A stretch of DNA of 64,000 nt from Euborellia annulipes. Its lineage: Eukaryota; Arthropoda; Insecta; Dermaptera; Anisolabididae. Below the pieces are notes generated by a model. It saw only the letters and a list, made by a program, of their open reading frames with translations. It had not been told where the DNA came from and searched no databases. The stretch covers positions 1 to 64,000 of the forward strand of contig JAKCPI010026167.1 of NCBI GenBank assembly GCA_023213315.1, given 5' to 3'. Position numbers and translations under genes: made by a program. Positions 10,510-21,244 of this stretch are shown here, in pieces (position 1 is the first letter of the stretch; each line of letters starts with the position of its first letter).

Positions 10510-12237
10510 TAATCGTCAAGTAATTATTTGAGTTTAAATAATTTCATTTGTTACAAAAAAGTAATTTTTATTAAGAAAATAAGAAATTCACTCACTACAG
10601 TAGAATGAGTTTTAATAAAAATAAAAAGAAGACTTCTCAGTCCTACATAGTGAAGAAAAAAATAATACACCGATTTAATTATACTTTCGTTAAAATATTC
10701 ATTTCATTCATCAGAACAAAATGATTAAGATAAAATTTCAAAGCTTAAAAAAACTTTTTTTTTTTGTTTTGATTTAAAAATAAACATTTGTTATTAAAAT
10801 AAGCGAAGAGAATGAATTCAGAATATAATTGAAACGTGATTTATTTGCGTTGATGTCTTTAATTAAAAAGGTTTCCATGAAAAATCAATCAAGCTTATAG
10901 GTGAAATTTTTTTTTTTTTTTTAAATTATTAAATAAAAATAAAATTAGTCACCGGAAAACATGAAATCGCTGATTCATTCATCATTTCGATTCGTAAAAC
11001 AATAACTTTATTTTCAATTCATGTTTTGCTTGAAAGGTAGTAGGTCAATTAAAAAAGATGAGCATAATGAATAAATGAATAGAAAAGAAATAAAAATTAA
11101 AACCTCTCTAGGAATTGTAATATTTATTTAAGAAAAATTTGTGATACTTTTATTTTAAGATATTCATTCACGTTCGCTTCTTTTGAAATACTTGACATAT
11201 AAACAAAAAAAAAATTCTCTTGTTTGAATTTGACTTTCTATAGATTTACCTATTATTGAGATGGTTATTGTATTACAATGAAATGAAAAATAAATTTTTT
11301 TTTAGTTCCGTAAGACTATCATACAATATTAATCATGTTTATACTCTAGCACTTTGAGAATTCACAAAACAAGATCATTGTGCAAGAAATCTTCACTTGC
11401 TAAGTCGAATAAAAATATCCCTTACCCAATTTCCACACTTCATCCTAGCTCTTCCTGTTCCTTACCAAAATTCCGAGAATTTATCGATATATTTCGTTAT
11501 AGTCCGTAAGCCCGCCCGTCTGTCATTCTACCTCCAATGGAACCACAGTAAGAATTTTTAGGTTAGGGTCTTCCGAATATTACAGAGAATTAATTTAATT
11601 CAGTAATTTGGAAAAAGGGAAAAGAAGGAAGGAAATCCCCGAAAGTGAATCGGAAAAAAGGTATTTAGGGGGTTTTTTTTGGGGGGGGCCCCCCCCTCCC
11701 CCTATTATACTCCCTAGTGATGGGTGTGAATGGAAAAAGTGTGTTAAAAAAAAAAAAAAAAATATAAATATTCGAAAATAAGTTCAAATAAGAGAAAGGG
11801 AAAAAGAAAAACTCAAAAAGAAAAATAAAATAATCAATATAGTATGTATAGAAATTAATATCTAGTAAAAATGAGAATAAATTTAAAATCGTCTCTACTT
11901 ATAACTTTCTGAGTCTTTCGGAATTTTAAAAGTACGATGGGGATGATTTTCAATGAATTAGTCACTTCTTGAAATAATTAAATCAAATCCAAAGAGGGTC
12001 AGAGAAGAGCAACAATAAGCTTTGTATGAAGACACACCTGGTTGGTTGTGAGTAGTGATTAATTATCAATCAAAAATTAAATTAATTAAATGCCAATGAC
12101 TTTATAACTAATAATAAGTTTAGGCATTTAAAAGTAATTAATTTACTGAGCTGCTAAAAAATTATTTTTCTTTTCCTTTCACGTAAGCATGACCTGTGAT
12201 GAATTTAGCCAAGGAGGTTTGTATCAATGAAACACCT
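10510..12237. other. A+T-rich spacer
   Basis: No gene is supported. A G/C homopolymer patch (about 11670-11700, G run followed by C run) and several A or T runs are the only visible features. Confidence 0.45.
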
Positions 12238-12372
12238 TAATATATCGCCGGAAACTAAACATATGACGACACAAAAAATCTGGTGTGACAAGCACAGAAC
12301 ACAAATTTCAATTACCGAAGGTAAGAGAAAGTTGTGTGCTGTGCAATCAGTCACACCAGATTTTTTTTTTTT
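12238..12372 (+). mobile_element. DHE right-end fragment with complete hairpin
   Basis: It starts in the conserved ATATATCGCCGGAAACTAAA block and ends with the full right hairpin: AATCTGGTGTGACAAGCAC, then a loop region containing TACCGAAGGTAAGAGAAAG, then the complement. The body and left end are missing. Confidence 0.75.
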
Positions 12373-12429
12373 TAAATATAGATAATATAAAAATACAATA
12401 TACTTTTTATATGAGGATGTGGTATATGT

Positions 12430-12682
12430 GCACAGAGGGCAACAAAATAAAAGTATATTTTGTCGACATTTCGATTGCCGATTCCACTCATCATCAGGAC
12501 AAAATAGATGTTGAAATGTTAGGTTAGTTGACATATTCTCTTGAAAAATACTCGGTCGAATTTGACTTTTAAAGAGTAGACGTTGATACACTACTACCAT
12601 GTCAACTAACCTGACATTTTAATATCAATTTTGTCCTGATGAAGGCACTCAAAATGTTGACAAAATATGGACTTTTAAAAAA
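12430..12682. mobile_element. IRH element next to DHE
   Basis: Arms containing ATTTTGTCGACATTT and AATGTTGACAAAAT are inverted copies, as are TAGGTTAGTTGACAT and ATGTCAACTAACCT. Motifs CCTGATGAT (- strand, near 12498) and CCTGATGAA (+ strand, near 12638) lie in opposite orientation. The hammerhead-like GAAAC is degraded to GAAAT and CAAAA. A diverged fragment of the same family lies near 34225-34300. Confidence 0.5.
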
Positions 12683-12837
12683 AGACAATGTGGAAGATTA
12701 AAGACGAAATAAAACAAGACTTCTATCGGCCCGAATTATTTAATTTCCCTCCTCCTTGAAAATCATTTTACCTTTTTTTTAGGGAGACAAAAAGTTTTTC
12801 TCCTTCAAGTGCAAATCATTTGACATTTTTTTTAAGA

Positions 12838-13221
12838 CTCAAGTTTGGGAAAGTTTCGGCTACTTTTTGGCCGAAACCGAAACTACGGCCGAAACCATGA
12901 TTTTTGGCCGAAACGTAACCGAAACCGAATATTCGGTCGGTTCCTAATTATAATTAGGGTCCGACCGAAACTTGTATTTCTTATACAAAATTCATATCAT
13001 TATTACCTTTTTTTGTTTGTTTATGAGTCTCATCCCATCTTTTCAAACTCACAAACTGAGGTTCCGGCCGGCCGAAACTTTCGGTTAGTTTTTGGCGGAA
13101 ACAGAAACCAGGATTTTTGGCCAAAACTGGCCGAAACCGTAATCGAAACCGAAACGTCGATCGGTTCCTAATTATAATATTTGGGGGCCGAAGAGGCCCC
13201 CTGTGCGTAAATCCGCCACTG
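12838..13221. mobile_element. hAT-like right end with GGCCGAAACC repeats
   Basis: The right terminus ATCCGCCACTG at 13211-13221 matches the ends of the hAT elements in this window (complement CAGTGGCGGAT). The interior holds two blocks, about 12845-12957 and 13065-13175, of degenerate GGCCGAAACCGAAAC units, each ending TCGGTTCCTAATTATAAT. A palindrome GGGGGCC...GGCCCCC lies next to the end. The left terminus was not found. The open frame of 108 codons across it is a translation of the repeat. Confidence 0.55.
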
Positions 13222-13385
13222 CTCAGGGCGATAAGCTCAAAAGTCAAAGGAAGTCGGTTCGGATCACAAGCAGTACGATAAAAAAAATTATTTAAATCAT
13301 TTGAATGTCACGACCCTCACATATACTGTATTTCAAGTAAGGTAAAAGTCTCTATGGCCTAAGATGCCGAAAAGACAAAAAAAAT
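13222..13385 (+). mobile_element. SINE S1 relic
   Basis: A degraded B box (CGGTTCGGATCAC), the TTATTTAAATCATTTG body and the tail TATGGCCTAAGATGCCGAAA identify it. The A-box side is cut where the hAT terminus abuts, so the hAT element may have inserted into this SINE or deleted its head. A second tail-like piece (TCCTGACCTGAGGTGCC) lies near 13463. Confidence 0.55.
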
Positions 13386-14295
13386 CATTTTAATACCAAT
13401 TGGTAAATCTGAATCACATGGAAAATAAATCAATAGCTAAATTAATGGTATAGTAAAAGTCTTCCTGACCTGAGGTGCCAAAAAATAATAGGAAAAAAGG
13501 TCAATAATTCCCGCCCTGAGCGATAAATAGTTTTTATTGAAAAAAAAAAAATACGGAAGGAATTTAAATGGCCTGGATCAGATAAAAAAACAAAAAATAA
13601 TAATAATAGTAATTATAATAATATGACTATACTGTATACTTGAATAGGAAAAAAATAGAATTCTTTTATTTAAATAAAGGGGGGGGGGGGGGGGGAAATA
13701 GAAAGTCTTGCGATGGGACAGTTAGCCTTAAATGAAAAATTTTCGAAGTCTTTTTTTTTTAGTTCTTTTTTGTCATCATTAATAATCATTATTATATGAA
13801 TACCTCGCGAATTCTTTTCTCTCTGACCTATCAAAATTCGTTTAAATCCGGTTTAATGAAGAAGTAAAAATTATTAATAAAAAAAAAAAGAAAATGAGAT
13901 GATGAATCTTAATTATAAACTTGCGATATAAATTGTAGTTGATACATATTTGCGGAAAGTGAGAGTGAATATCGCCATGAAGTAAGAGGAGGTCATTCAA
14001 AGTAAGCCGTTTTTATAACTCATCCATAAAATCTCCACTTATTTTATTATTTGTTATATAAACAGATAATTTCATATTTTAATTCATATTTCACTTGACA
14101 GTTTCAAGTATGGTATAAAATTATTTTTATTTCATAATCATTTAAAATAAAGAATGGAATAATTATTTTGTTAGAATTTATTTTGAATTCAGACATAGGA
14201 TTATAGTTTTAAGAATATAGGTCAAAATTTGAAAAAAAAAAATCAATATGAAATAATGAATGATAGCCTCAAACCAGAATATTTCCTAGCTTTTA
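13386..14295. other. Spacer with poly-G run
   Basis: A run of about 17 G residues lies at 13679-13695. Otherwise the stretch is A+T-rich with no supported gene. Confidence 0.45.
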
Positions 14296-14298
14296 GAC

Positions 14299-14345
14299 CG
14301 GTGGTTCCCAACCTGAGGGCGATAGCCCCCAAGTGAGCGATTCGG
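14299..14345 (+). mobile_element. hAT-type left terminus only
   Basis: CGGTGGTTCCCAACCTGAGG resembles the CAGTGGTTCCCAACC-type terminus of the element at 55692. No matching right terminus was found downstream, so this is a truncated or decayed copy. Confidence 0.45.
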
Positions 14346-15114
14346 GTTATCAGGGAGGCAATAAATAAGGGAAGGAGGGATTAGGGAGCGTTGAGTATTC
14401 ATGGGGGAAAAATTATTAGAGTTTGCTCAAATTTAAAAGAACAAAAATTAAGGAGTAAAATATTCTATTTAGAGTATGGTCAGGAAGAGGACAAAAAATT
14501 GTCATAAAAATAAAATAGTCTGAAGATAATTCCAATCTAGAATCGAAAGGTCAAAATTTTTTGTTTTCATTAAATAAAGATGTCAATCTTTAAAAAAGAT
14601 CCATTTGTGTTATTTTCATCATAAAAATAAAATTTTTATATTAAATTTTTAAAAGATTCTAAAAAAAAAAAAATAAAAAATTAGTCATTTATGTTGCCTA
14701 CCTCCCAGTAATTAAATACCTGAAAAATTTAAACATTTCGACTTGTAGGCGGCATCTGAAGACTTTATGATATTAATATTTATTTAACCATTATTCGCCG
14801 ATATTCAAATTAATTGATTTTATGTCAAAATATGGAAATAACAATAAAAACAAAACGCATATTATTATTATTCCAGATTCTGCATCATCGTAAAAATTTT
14901 ATTTTTTTCTTACCATTAACTTCGCTTAATTATTTGAAATTAATAGCGACATGTGTTATGACAAATTTATTTTTAGGTTTTATTATTATTTAATCAAGCC
15001 TGAAATTAATTAATGGTTAATTCTTTTTTTTGAAACATCTTTATTTAAGAAGTTAAAAAATAAAAAAAAATTATTCTAATTTTTATAACGATATTTTTTT
15101 TTAATTTTTTTATT
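14346..15114. other. A+T-rich spacer
   Basis: No gene recognised. A short SINE-tail-like GCGGCATCTGAAGAC occurs near 14750. Confidence 0.4.
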
Positions 15115-15119
15115 TAAGG

Positions 15120-15200
15120 TCATTTTTGGCATCTAAGGCCATTTAGACCTCATCCCTATTTATTTCAAATATTTGACAGTCAATTCTTATTCAAATTTAG
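15120..15200 (-). mobile_element. SINE tail remnant
   Basis: TTTGGCATCTAAGGCCATTT followed by CCTCATCCCTATTTATTTC is the S2-type 3' domain on the - strand without its head. Confidence 0.55.
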
Positions 15201-15233
15201 CAAAAATATTCATGTTTCAATTGTCAAATTTTG

Positions 15234-15456
15234 TTGACAGCGATTTTCTGTTTCTTCTTCTGTCCTCGCCTTTTTTCCGCGACCTCACTATTTCCCTTCA
15301 ACTTTCCCTGCGACCGGAAGAAATAGGACAGGCCGGCCCGTCGTACGGTCTGACGCCTGTTGAAAAGAGGAAGGAAGAGACAGACATACAAAGACCTGAA
15401 GGACTGCCTGTCCCAGCTTGGGCAGCTCGTGGTCGCCATCCACGTACCCACAAGAT
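15234..15456 (+). repeat. Repeat family R, copy 1
   Basis: One of three copies (others at 16578-16830 and 59503-59715) of a GC-richer sequence containing CGACCGGAAGAAATAGGACA, CGTCGTACGGTCTGACGCC and CGTACCCACAAGATG. Copies 1 and 2 keep matching open frames on both strands over about 60 codons. The 3' end in copy 2 is followed by an A/T repeat tail, suggesting the end of a non-LTR retroelement. No known domain was recognised. Confidence 0.55.
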
Positions 15457-15954
15457 GTTTAAAACCTTTGATATTTCTTTGCTCTTTTCAATGGGCTTAT
15501 TATAGAGAAATGGCCTCCGATGCTGAAAAAATAAAAAAAAATAGAAAAGGAGCATTTATTATTGTTTTTAGAAAGTTTTTAGAAAAGGCCTATCAAATGC
15601 AGAATGCTTTATTACGAACACACTTTAATTTCCCAAAAAAGTGTGCATATCTAAAATACGAAAAATTAAATACTGTATTCTCGTCCTTCCTACATTAACT
15701 ATAATCTCATTATGCAAATCTTGTCAAAATAATTACTTTAATCTATTTTATTGATAAAAAATAAGATGGGCGCTCACTTTACTCCACTTAACGCTCAGGT
15801 AACCCGTAAAGGTTGATTTAATTATTAAAAGTCTCCTATCATGAACAATATAGATTAGATAAAACCAGCCTTACTAGCACAATGAAAGTCACTAGCTGAG
15901 TGCTGCTTGTCCTAATCTGTATTGCGAGAAGACATAAACATTTAAATTCTTTTG
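15457..15954. other. Unassigned spacer
   Basis: A 112-codon frame on the + strand runs from the R repeat into A+T-rich DNA and is not supported as a gene. No other feature. Confidence 0.35.
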
Positions 15955-16000
15955 TCCTTTTGGTGAGAAGCGCATAGCCTCGAAACGTTGACACAATTTA
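15955..16000 (+). repeat. Hammerhead-like motif, single arm
   Basis: TGGTGAGAAG...CCTCGAAACGTTG resembles the core in the IRH elements, but the helix (GAG/CTC) is shifted and the 5' core is degraded. No inverted partner was found nearby. Confidence 0.3.
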
Positions 16001-16228
16001 ACTAAAATATGGAAGTAACTTTTCTTTAACCCTCTAAGTATTTTTAAAACTCAGTTATTATAAAAAAGCCTATCAAATGTTTAGGAAATTAAATTTTGAT
16101 TGTTTGCTGAAAACCAACCCCTAATAGATTTTTCAACATAATTGTTCTTGAGCCCATCCGGACCGGACAAAAATGTCGTTTTTTTTATATTATTAGTTTA
16201 ACAAATATTTACGTTTACAAGAGTAAAA

Positions 16229-16292
16229 TGAATCCAATACTTTCTCTCTATATATATATATATTGCATATATACATAGGTAAGAGAAAGTAA
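16229..16292 (-). mobile_element. DHE left-end palindrome, solo
   Basis: AATCCAATACTTTCTCTCTA, an AT core and AGGTAAGAGAAAGTAA form only the left-end palindrome of DHE. It sits just outside the left arm of a large inverted repeat (16379-17708). Confidence 0.7.
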
Positions 16293-16529
16293 TAGGTGGA
16301 ATGGAGTTTGGCTAGAAGCAGCAAATAAATAAAAAAAAAGAGCAAATTTAAACAAACTTGAATAAAATTCTCTATATAATTCTAAGAACAGTCTGCCAAA
16401 AATAAATACTTTTGCGTATTATCCGTTTATTTGTAAATATTTCGATCCCAGTGATATGAAATCCTCAGTACAATCAAAAGATGTTTTGCAAATCTCTAAT
16501 TTTTCCAATCCAATATGACACAATAGCTG

Positions 16530-16830
16530 AGCATTTCATGAATGCAATTTTTATAATTTTATAATTTTTATAATTTTGCTCAGGGGCCCACATCTTGTGG
16601 GTACCAGGATGGCGACCACGAGTTGCCCCAGCTGGGACAGGCAGTCCTTCAGTTCTTTGTATGTCTGTCTCTTCCTTCCTCTTTTCAACAGGCGTCAGAC
16701 CGTACGACGGGCCGGTCTGACCTGTTTCTTCTGGTCGCAAAAACGCATGATAGGGTTGGAGGGAAATAGTGAGGTCCGCCGACCCAGCATCCCGGGAAAA
16801 AGGCGAGGACAGAAGAAGATAAAAATTTTT
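16530..16830 (-). repeat. Repeat family R, copy 2, with A/T repeat tail
   Basis: On the - strand it ends TACCCACAAGATGTGGGCCC CTGAG followed by several ATTATAAAA units (16533-16577), which looks like the 3' tail of a non-LTR retroelement. A 136-codon frame on the - strand and a 95-codon frame on the + strand both cross it. The - frame matches the + frame of copy 1. Confidence 0.55.
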
Positions 16831-16853
16831 TATAATTATTATAAAAATATTAT

Positions 16854-17526
16854 AAAAATCTGATGTGACTGGCGCACAGCACACAACTTTCTCTTACCTT
16901 CGGTAATCGAAAGTTGTGTACTGTGCTTGTCACACCAGATTTTTTGTGTCGACATGTATTTAGTTTCCGACAGTATGGTACATTCGATTTTCAAGATGTA
17001 AAATTTATAAGTATGGCAAAATGTTTATATTTTGTTACCATGGCAACCATTTCTCCTATCTTTTCTATGGAGAACAAGAGTAAAGTGGTCTTCAGAAGAT
17101 TTCAATCACAAAATGAGAATATACATTTAAAGAGCAACTAAAAAATAGTTGATATATGAATTTAAAAAAAAATCGTTGGAGCAAATTTTGAGAAAATCGA
17201 AAAAAAACTGAAAAAGTGCATCAGTAAAGTACTAGTACTTTTTGGTCGATTTTGTTCAAAAGCTTCGTGTCACGTCCCATGGGGGTGTCTAACTTAAATA
17301 TAATAAAATTTCAACCTCCTAGCTCTTTTCGTTCTTGAGATTTTTTGTTCATAGACAGACACACACACACACAGACAGACCATGTCGCAAAAACCACTTT
17401 TTTGGATTCAGGGGACCTCAAAACGTGAAGACCCATCAAAATCTCGACATCGAATTTTTGACATGAATCCAATACTTTCTCTCTATATATATATTACATA
17501 TATACATAGGTAAGAGAAAGTAAAAA
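16854..17526 (-). mobile_element. DHE full-length copy
   Basis: In reverse order it has the right hairpin (AATCTGATGTGACTGGCGC ... GTCACACCAGATT), the body with ATGGCAACCATTTCTCCTAT, a (CA)-rich stretch with CAGACAGACCATGTCGC, and the left palindrome ACTTTCTCTCTATATAT ... AGGTAAGAGAAAGTA. It has no coding capacity. Confidence 0.85.
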
Positions 17527-17708
17527 TTGCATTCATGGAATACTCAGCTATTTTGCATTATTGGACGGTAAAAATTAACGATTTGCAAAACATTTGTTGA
17601 TTGTAGCTACTTTGAATGATTCCATATCACTGGGATCGAAATATCTACAAATAAACGGATAATACGCAAAATCATTTATTTTTAGCAGACGGTCCTTAGA
17701 ATAAAATT

Positions 17709-19187
17709 GATTTTCCTTACGGCCATCTACAAACAACAAAATCCAGATGAAAGATCACAAGAGGATCATACTGTAGCTTGCTAATCCCTACTCTAGATCA
17801 TGGGCATCAAACTCCATTTGAACTCATACAGACAAACAGATAAAAAAAGAGATCTCGATGAATAAAAATTCACCATATTGAATCAGACATTTCTTATTGC
17901 TGTTAATTATATGATTAAACCTGACATTCTGACACCTTATTTGCCCCAGTTTATGACTATTCTCGGTGATTGGTAAATAAATCAATTTTTTATTTATAAT
18001 CTTTAGCTTTTGGAGCCTGACTACCTGACCGTTTATTTGTTTCTTTTCGGTGAATGATTATTTTAATTATTTGTTTATAATACACAACACGCGATGAAAG
18101 ATAAACTTAAAACATCGTTAAAAAAATGATAAATCAAATTGGATAATAAAAATGTTTAATATTTCTTATCGTTGGCAGGTTAATTGAAATTACGGGTACG
18201 AAGGGGAATTATATGAAATGTTATATATAATTAAATTTAATTAAATATGATATTTTAATGAATATTTAGGTTGAATGGTAAAATAAAATTGCTTTATTTA
18301 AAGGTTTAAAAAAAAAATTATAAAAGCCGCGGGCGGGCATAAAAAAAAAATCTTTATCATATATTATCATCATTTGATTAATAAAAGCTGTTAATCAATG
18401 ATATATATTTATAAATCGTAAAATAAAGCCGAAATGGTTTTAACAACTGAAGGACATGAAAAGTTTAACAATCCTATCCCTAATCAATAGAGCAGAGATA
18501 TAGGTCTCGCCTCTTGTGATAGGAGGCAGGCGTGCGCTTTCCGTACAAGAGATGAAAATCATTCTTAATTATATTATAATTGGAACCAAGGTTTAAGTGA
18601 TCTCAGATGTCGAAAATTCATATCATGCCTAGGAACATTATTAATTAAACAAGATGCTGAAGAAGATTTCTGAGGATCAAGTAAGATCAACCAGCATAGC
18701 TATATTTGTCAGGATGAAGAAAAGCACCCACGAAGGAAGCCTCTAATGATAAAACAAACTCCTCTAAACAAGACGTTCCGGTCAAATTTATTGAGCCATC
18801 ATCAGTTATCTAAGAGTCTTCTAGGTCAAATAAAACAAAAAAGAAAACATACAATGTCTCAGATTGTCTCGCTAATATTTAGAGAGTAATATTACTATTC
18901 TTTGAAGATGTCCCCTATTGGGATCGAATCGTCAGAGTGAAGATGAAATAGAATAGCATTAAAACTATAATGGAGAAATGGAGATAAGACGTTTCAACCT
19001 AAAGATTACCAAATAAATTCAGGCCGAAAAGTCTTATTCTGGGAGTTTTATTGAACCTCGAGCATTCCAATTTGGCTGATATTTCCAATTCTCCATTATA
19101 ATCATATCACAGTCACAACCTAAAAAAGCAACAAAAATACCAATAAAAGAGCTAAAATTTCTAAAAAATATTAAATGTGAGATTAAT
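17709..19187. other. Spacer with one hammerhead-like motif
   Basis: On the - strand near 18762-18812, ACTGATGAT, a GG...CC helix and GGAACGTC resemble the IRH core. The sequence between 18600 and 19130 is somewhat less A+T-rich, with several GAAGAT and AGACGTTTC-like words, and may be an old IRH element. No gene is supported. Confidence 0.35.
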
Positions 19188-19786
19188 TTTTACTTTCTAT
19201 TACCTCTATATACATTAATACGTATATATAAAAAGTATTGGATTCATGTCAAAAATTCGATGTCGGGGTTTAGATGGATATATTTTGAGGTCCCCTGAGT
19301 CTAAAAAAAGAGGTTTTCGCAACATGTCAGTGTAAATTTAAAACATGAAGGAATTGAGCTACATTGAAATTTTTCATTTAAGTTAGGCACCCACCTGAGA
19401 ATTTTTATCAAAATCAGTCAAAAAGAACTAGTTCTTTACTGATGTATTTTTTCAGTTTTTTCGATTTTCTCAAAATTCGCTCCAACTAATTATTATTATC
19501 ATTTTTTAGATGCTCTTTAAATGTATAATATTCTCATTTTGCCATTGAAATCTTCTGAAGACTACTTTACTCTTGTACTTCATAGGAAAGAAGGAGAAAT
19601 GGTTGCTATGGTAACATAAATATTTTCCCATACTTATAAAATTTACATCTCTCGAATGTACCGTACTGCCGAAAACTAAATATACGTCGGCACAAAAAAT
19701 CTGGTGTGACAAGCACAGAACACAACTTTCGATTACCGAAGGTAAAAGAAAGTTGTGTGCTGTGCGACCAGTCACACCAGATTTTT
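19188..19786 (+). mobile_element. DHE full-length copy
   Basis: The left palindrome is slightly decayed (TACTTTCTATTACCTC ... AAAAAGTATTGGATTC). The body is complete, and the right hairpin AATCTGGTGTGACAAGCAC ... GACCAGTCACACCAGATT is intact. Confidence 0.85.
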
Positions 19787-19918
19787 GCTGATGGATTTAG
19801 AACGAATTTGTTTATTTAACCCGTTTTCACTTTTCATTATTTATATTTATGGCAGGCACGTTCAATGTCGTAGGGGGAGTCTGATGGAACTCGAGCTCCC
19901 TCCCTCCCTTCTCCATTA

Positions 19919-20188
19919 CAGCGGTGGATTAAGAGGGGGGGGGGCGGGAGGCGATCGCCACCCCCCCCCCCCCCGAGAAGAAAAGTATAGAATCAAAAAG
20001 TTATAAAAACTAGTAATCTAAAGAAATTATGATTTCCTCTCTTTAATTTAAATTGAATTTGTTACCAATCAATTTAAATAAATAGGAAAAGGGTCTAAAT
20101 GGCCATAGATGCCGACAAAGTCCTTAAATAAAAAAAAAAAAAAAAAACCGCCCCCCCTCCCCGACAAAATTGCATTAATCCGCCCCTG
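19919..20188. mobile_element. Non-autonomous hAT element, perfect 8-bp duplication
   Basis: Terminal inverted repeats CAGCGGTGGATTAA and TTAATCCGCCCCTG are flanked by perfect 8-bp direct repeats CTCCATTA (19911-19918 and 20189-20196), the hAT signature. The 270-bp interior contains G and C runs and an S2-type SINE tail (GGGTCTAAATGGCCATAGAT near 20092). There is no transposase frame. Confidence 0.88.
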
Positions 20189-20397
20189 CTCCATTAACTC
20201 TTTGAAATACACTTCTATTATTCTCATAACTTTTCTGATTTAATTTATTCTAATATTTTAATTTTTACATTTAAATTTTTTAATATCCTTTAAAGGTCTT
20301 TTTATCCCTCTCGGTCGGTTAACACCTTATAAAATAAATAAATAGAATCTTATAATGTTTAAAAAATTATAATAAACTCTGATTTTGCCTACTCAGA

Positions 20398-20590
20398 GGC
20401 GTACCGAGGCAGTTGGGGGTCTGGGGCAGCACTAGAAGAAGGGGCCTTATATTGATTTTTTTTTTTTTTTTGGGGGGTGCTCATCTTTTAAATATCCTTC
20501 TCCTCCATACACGAAAATATTTTTAAAATACCGTATATCCCTGAACCCCAAGGGCCCCGGGGCCTCTCAAAGAGAAATTTTCATTGAATT
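20398..20590 (+). mobile_element. Probable hAT-like left end
   Basis: CAGAGGCGTACCGAGGCAGT followed by GGGGTCTGGGGCAGC is a typical start of non-autonomous hAT-like elements. GGGCCCCGGGGCCTC occurs about 150 bp later. No right terminus or target duplication was established. Confidence 0.4.
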
Positions 20591-21160
20591 TGTTTTTTTT
20601 TATCTAAATATATAGTCCTTTACATTAGTTTGAAGAGTTCTAAATTTTAATAAATTAAATATTCATTTGACCTACCAATTTATAAAGGGAGTAAAGTAAC
20701 TTAAGAGATGTCCATTTAAATTTTCTCATTCCCTCTACTCTTTTAGAAATTCTGTTTGAAATCTTAAAATATTAAATATTCATACACCCCCTCATGTTTG
20801 TCAATAGTATTCTCTATAGTATCTAAATAAATAGGTGCTTTGAGGAAAAAAAAATTAATAAATTTGCCTCTCTTTTTTGCCTCTTCGTGTCGAGAATATA
20901 TGAATGAAAAATAAGAAACAAAATCGACTTACCATCTGCTCATCAAACATAAAACACAAACATCACTTTGGAAATTGATTGTGAATATGATAACAAATGG
21001 ATTGATTGGGATGTAGGTCTTGATTTTCCCAGATGTACCGATGCGATTGGCTGCTGGGCGGAGACCAATGAGCGGGAGGTACCTGTTGATGACGGTAAAG
21101 GTCGCCGCAAGGTCAGAAGAAGATGTAGGGGTCACATCGGGGAAACCAGGACGCTCCAAC
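20591..21160. other. Upstream region of the Osiris gene
   Basis: A+T-rich until about 20,960 and then more balanced up to the core promoter, as expected for proximal regulatory DNA. The open frames across 20929-21186 on both strands have no known domain and are broken by the promoter assignment. Confidence 0.4.
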
Positions 21161-21165
21161 GGAGA

Positions 21166-21198
21166 TATAAACCCGAGCGTGACTAGACGCTGTTCAGT
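21166..21198 (+). promoter_or_regulatory. Core promoter: TATA box and TCAGT initiator
   Basis: TATAAA at 21166-21171 lies exactly 30 bases before the A (21196) of TCAGT at 21194-21198, a textbook arthropod TATA-initiator arrangement. Transcription from 21196 would give a 49-base 5' leader before the ATG at 21245, which has A at -3. No clear downstream promoter element was seen. This placement rules out use of the in-frame ATG at 21020. Confidence 0.8.
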
Positions 21199-21244
21199 CG
21201 CAGTACCAAGCCCTCAAAAACATCTTCCTAAAATCCCCCCAAGG

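Larger units (their letters stand above)
16379..17708. repeat. Large inverted repeat with about 180-bp arms
   Basis: The left arm, about 16379-16553, and right arm, about 17521-17708, are inverted copies sharing GCGTATTATCCGTTTATTTG, TATTTCGATCCCAGTGATAT, GTTTTGCAAATC and ATGAATGCAATTTTTA. Between them lie R copy 2 and a full DHE. It is either a transposon with long terminal inverted repeats that received later insertions or a local inverted duplication. Confidence 0.6.

Noticed and set aside
12845..13247. Open frames of 108 and 88 codons rich in Arg, Asn and Gly
   Set aside because: They are translations of the degenerate GGCCGAAACC repeat; both strands are open for the same reason.
21020..21244. 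Longer Osiris reading frame starting at an upstream in-frame ATG (21020), adding 75 residues
   Set aside because: The TATA box and initiator lie inside this extension, and the ATG at 21245 begins a proper signal peptide with a good context.
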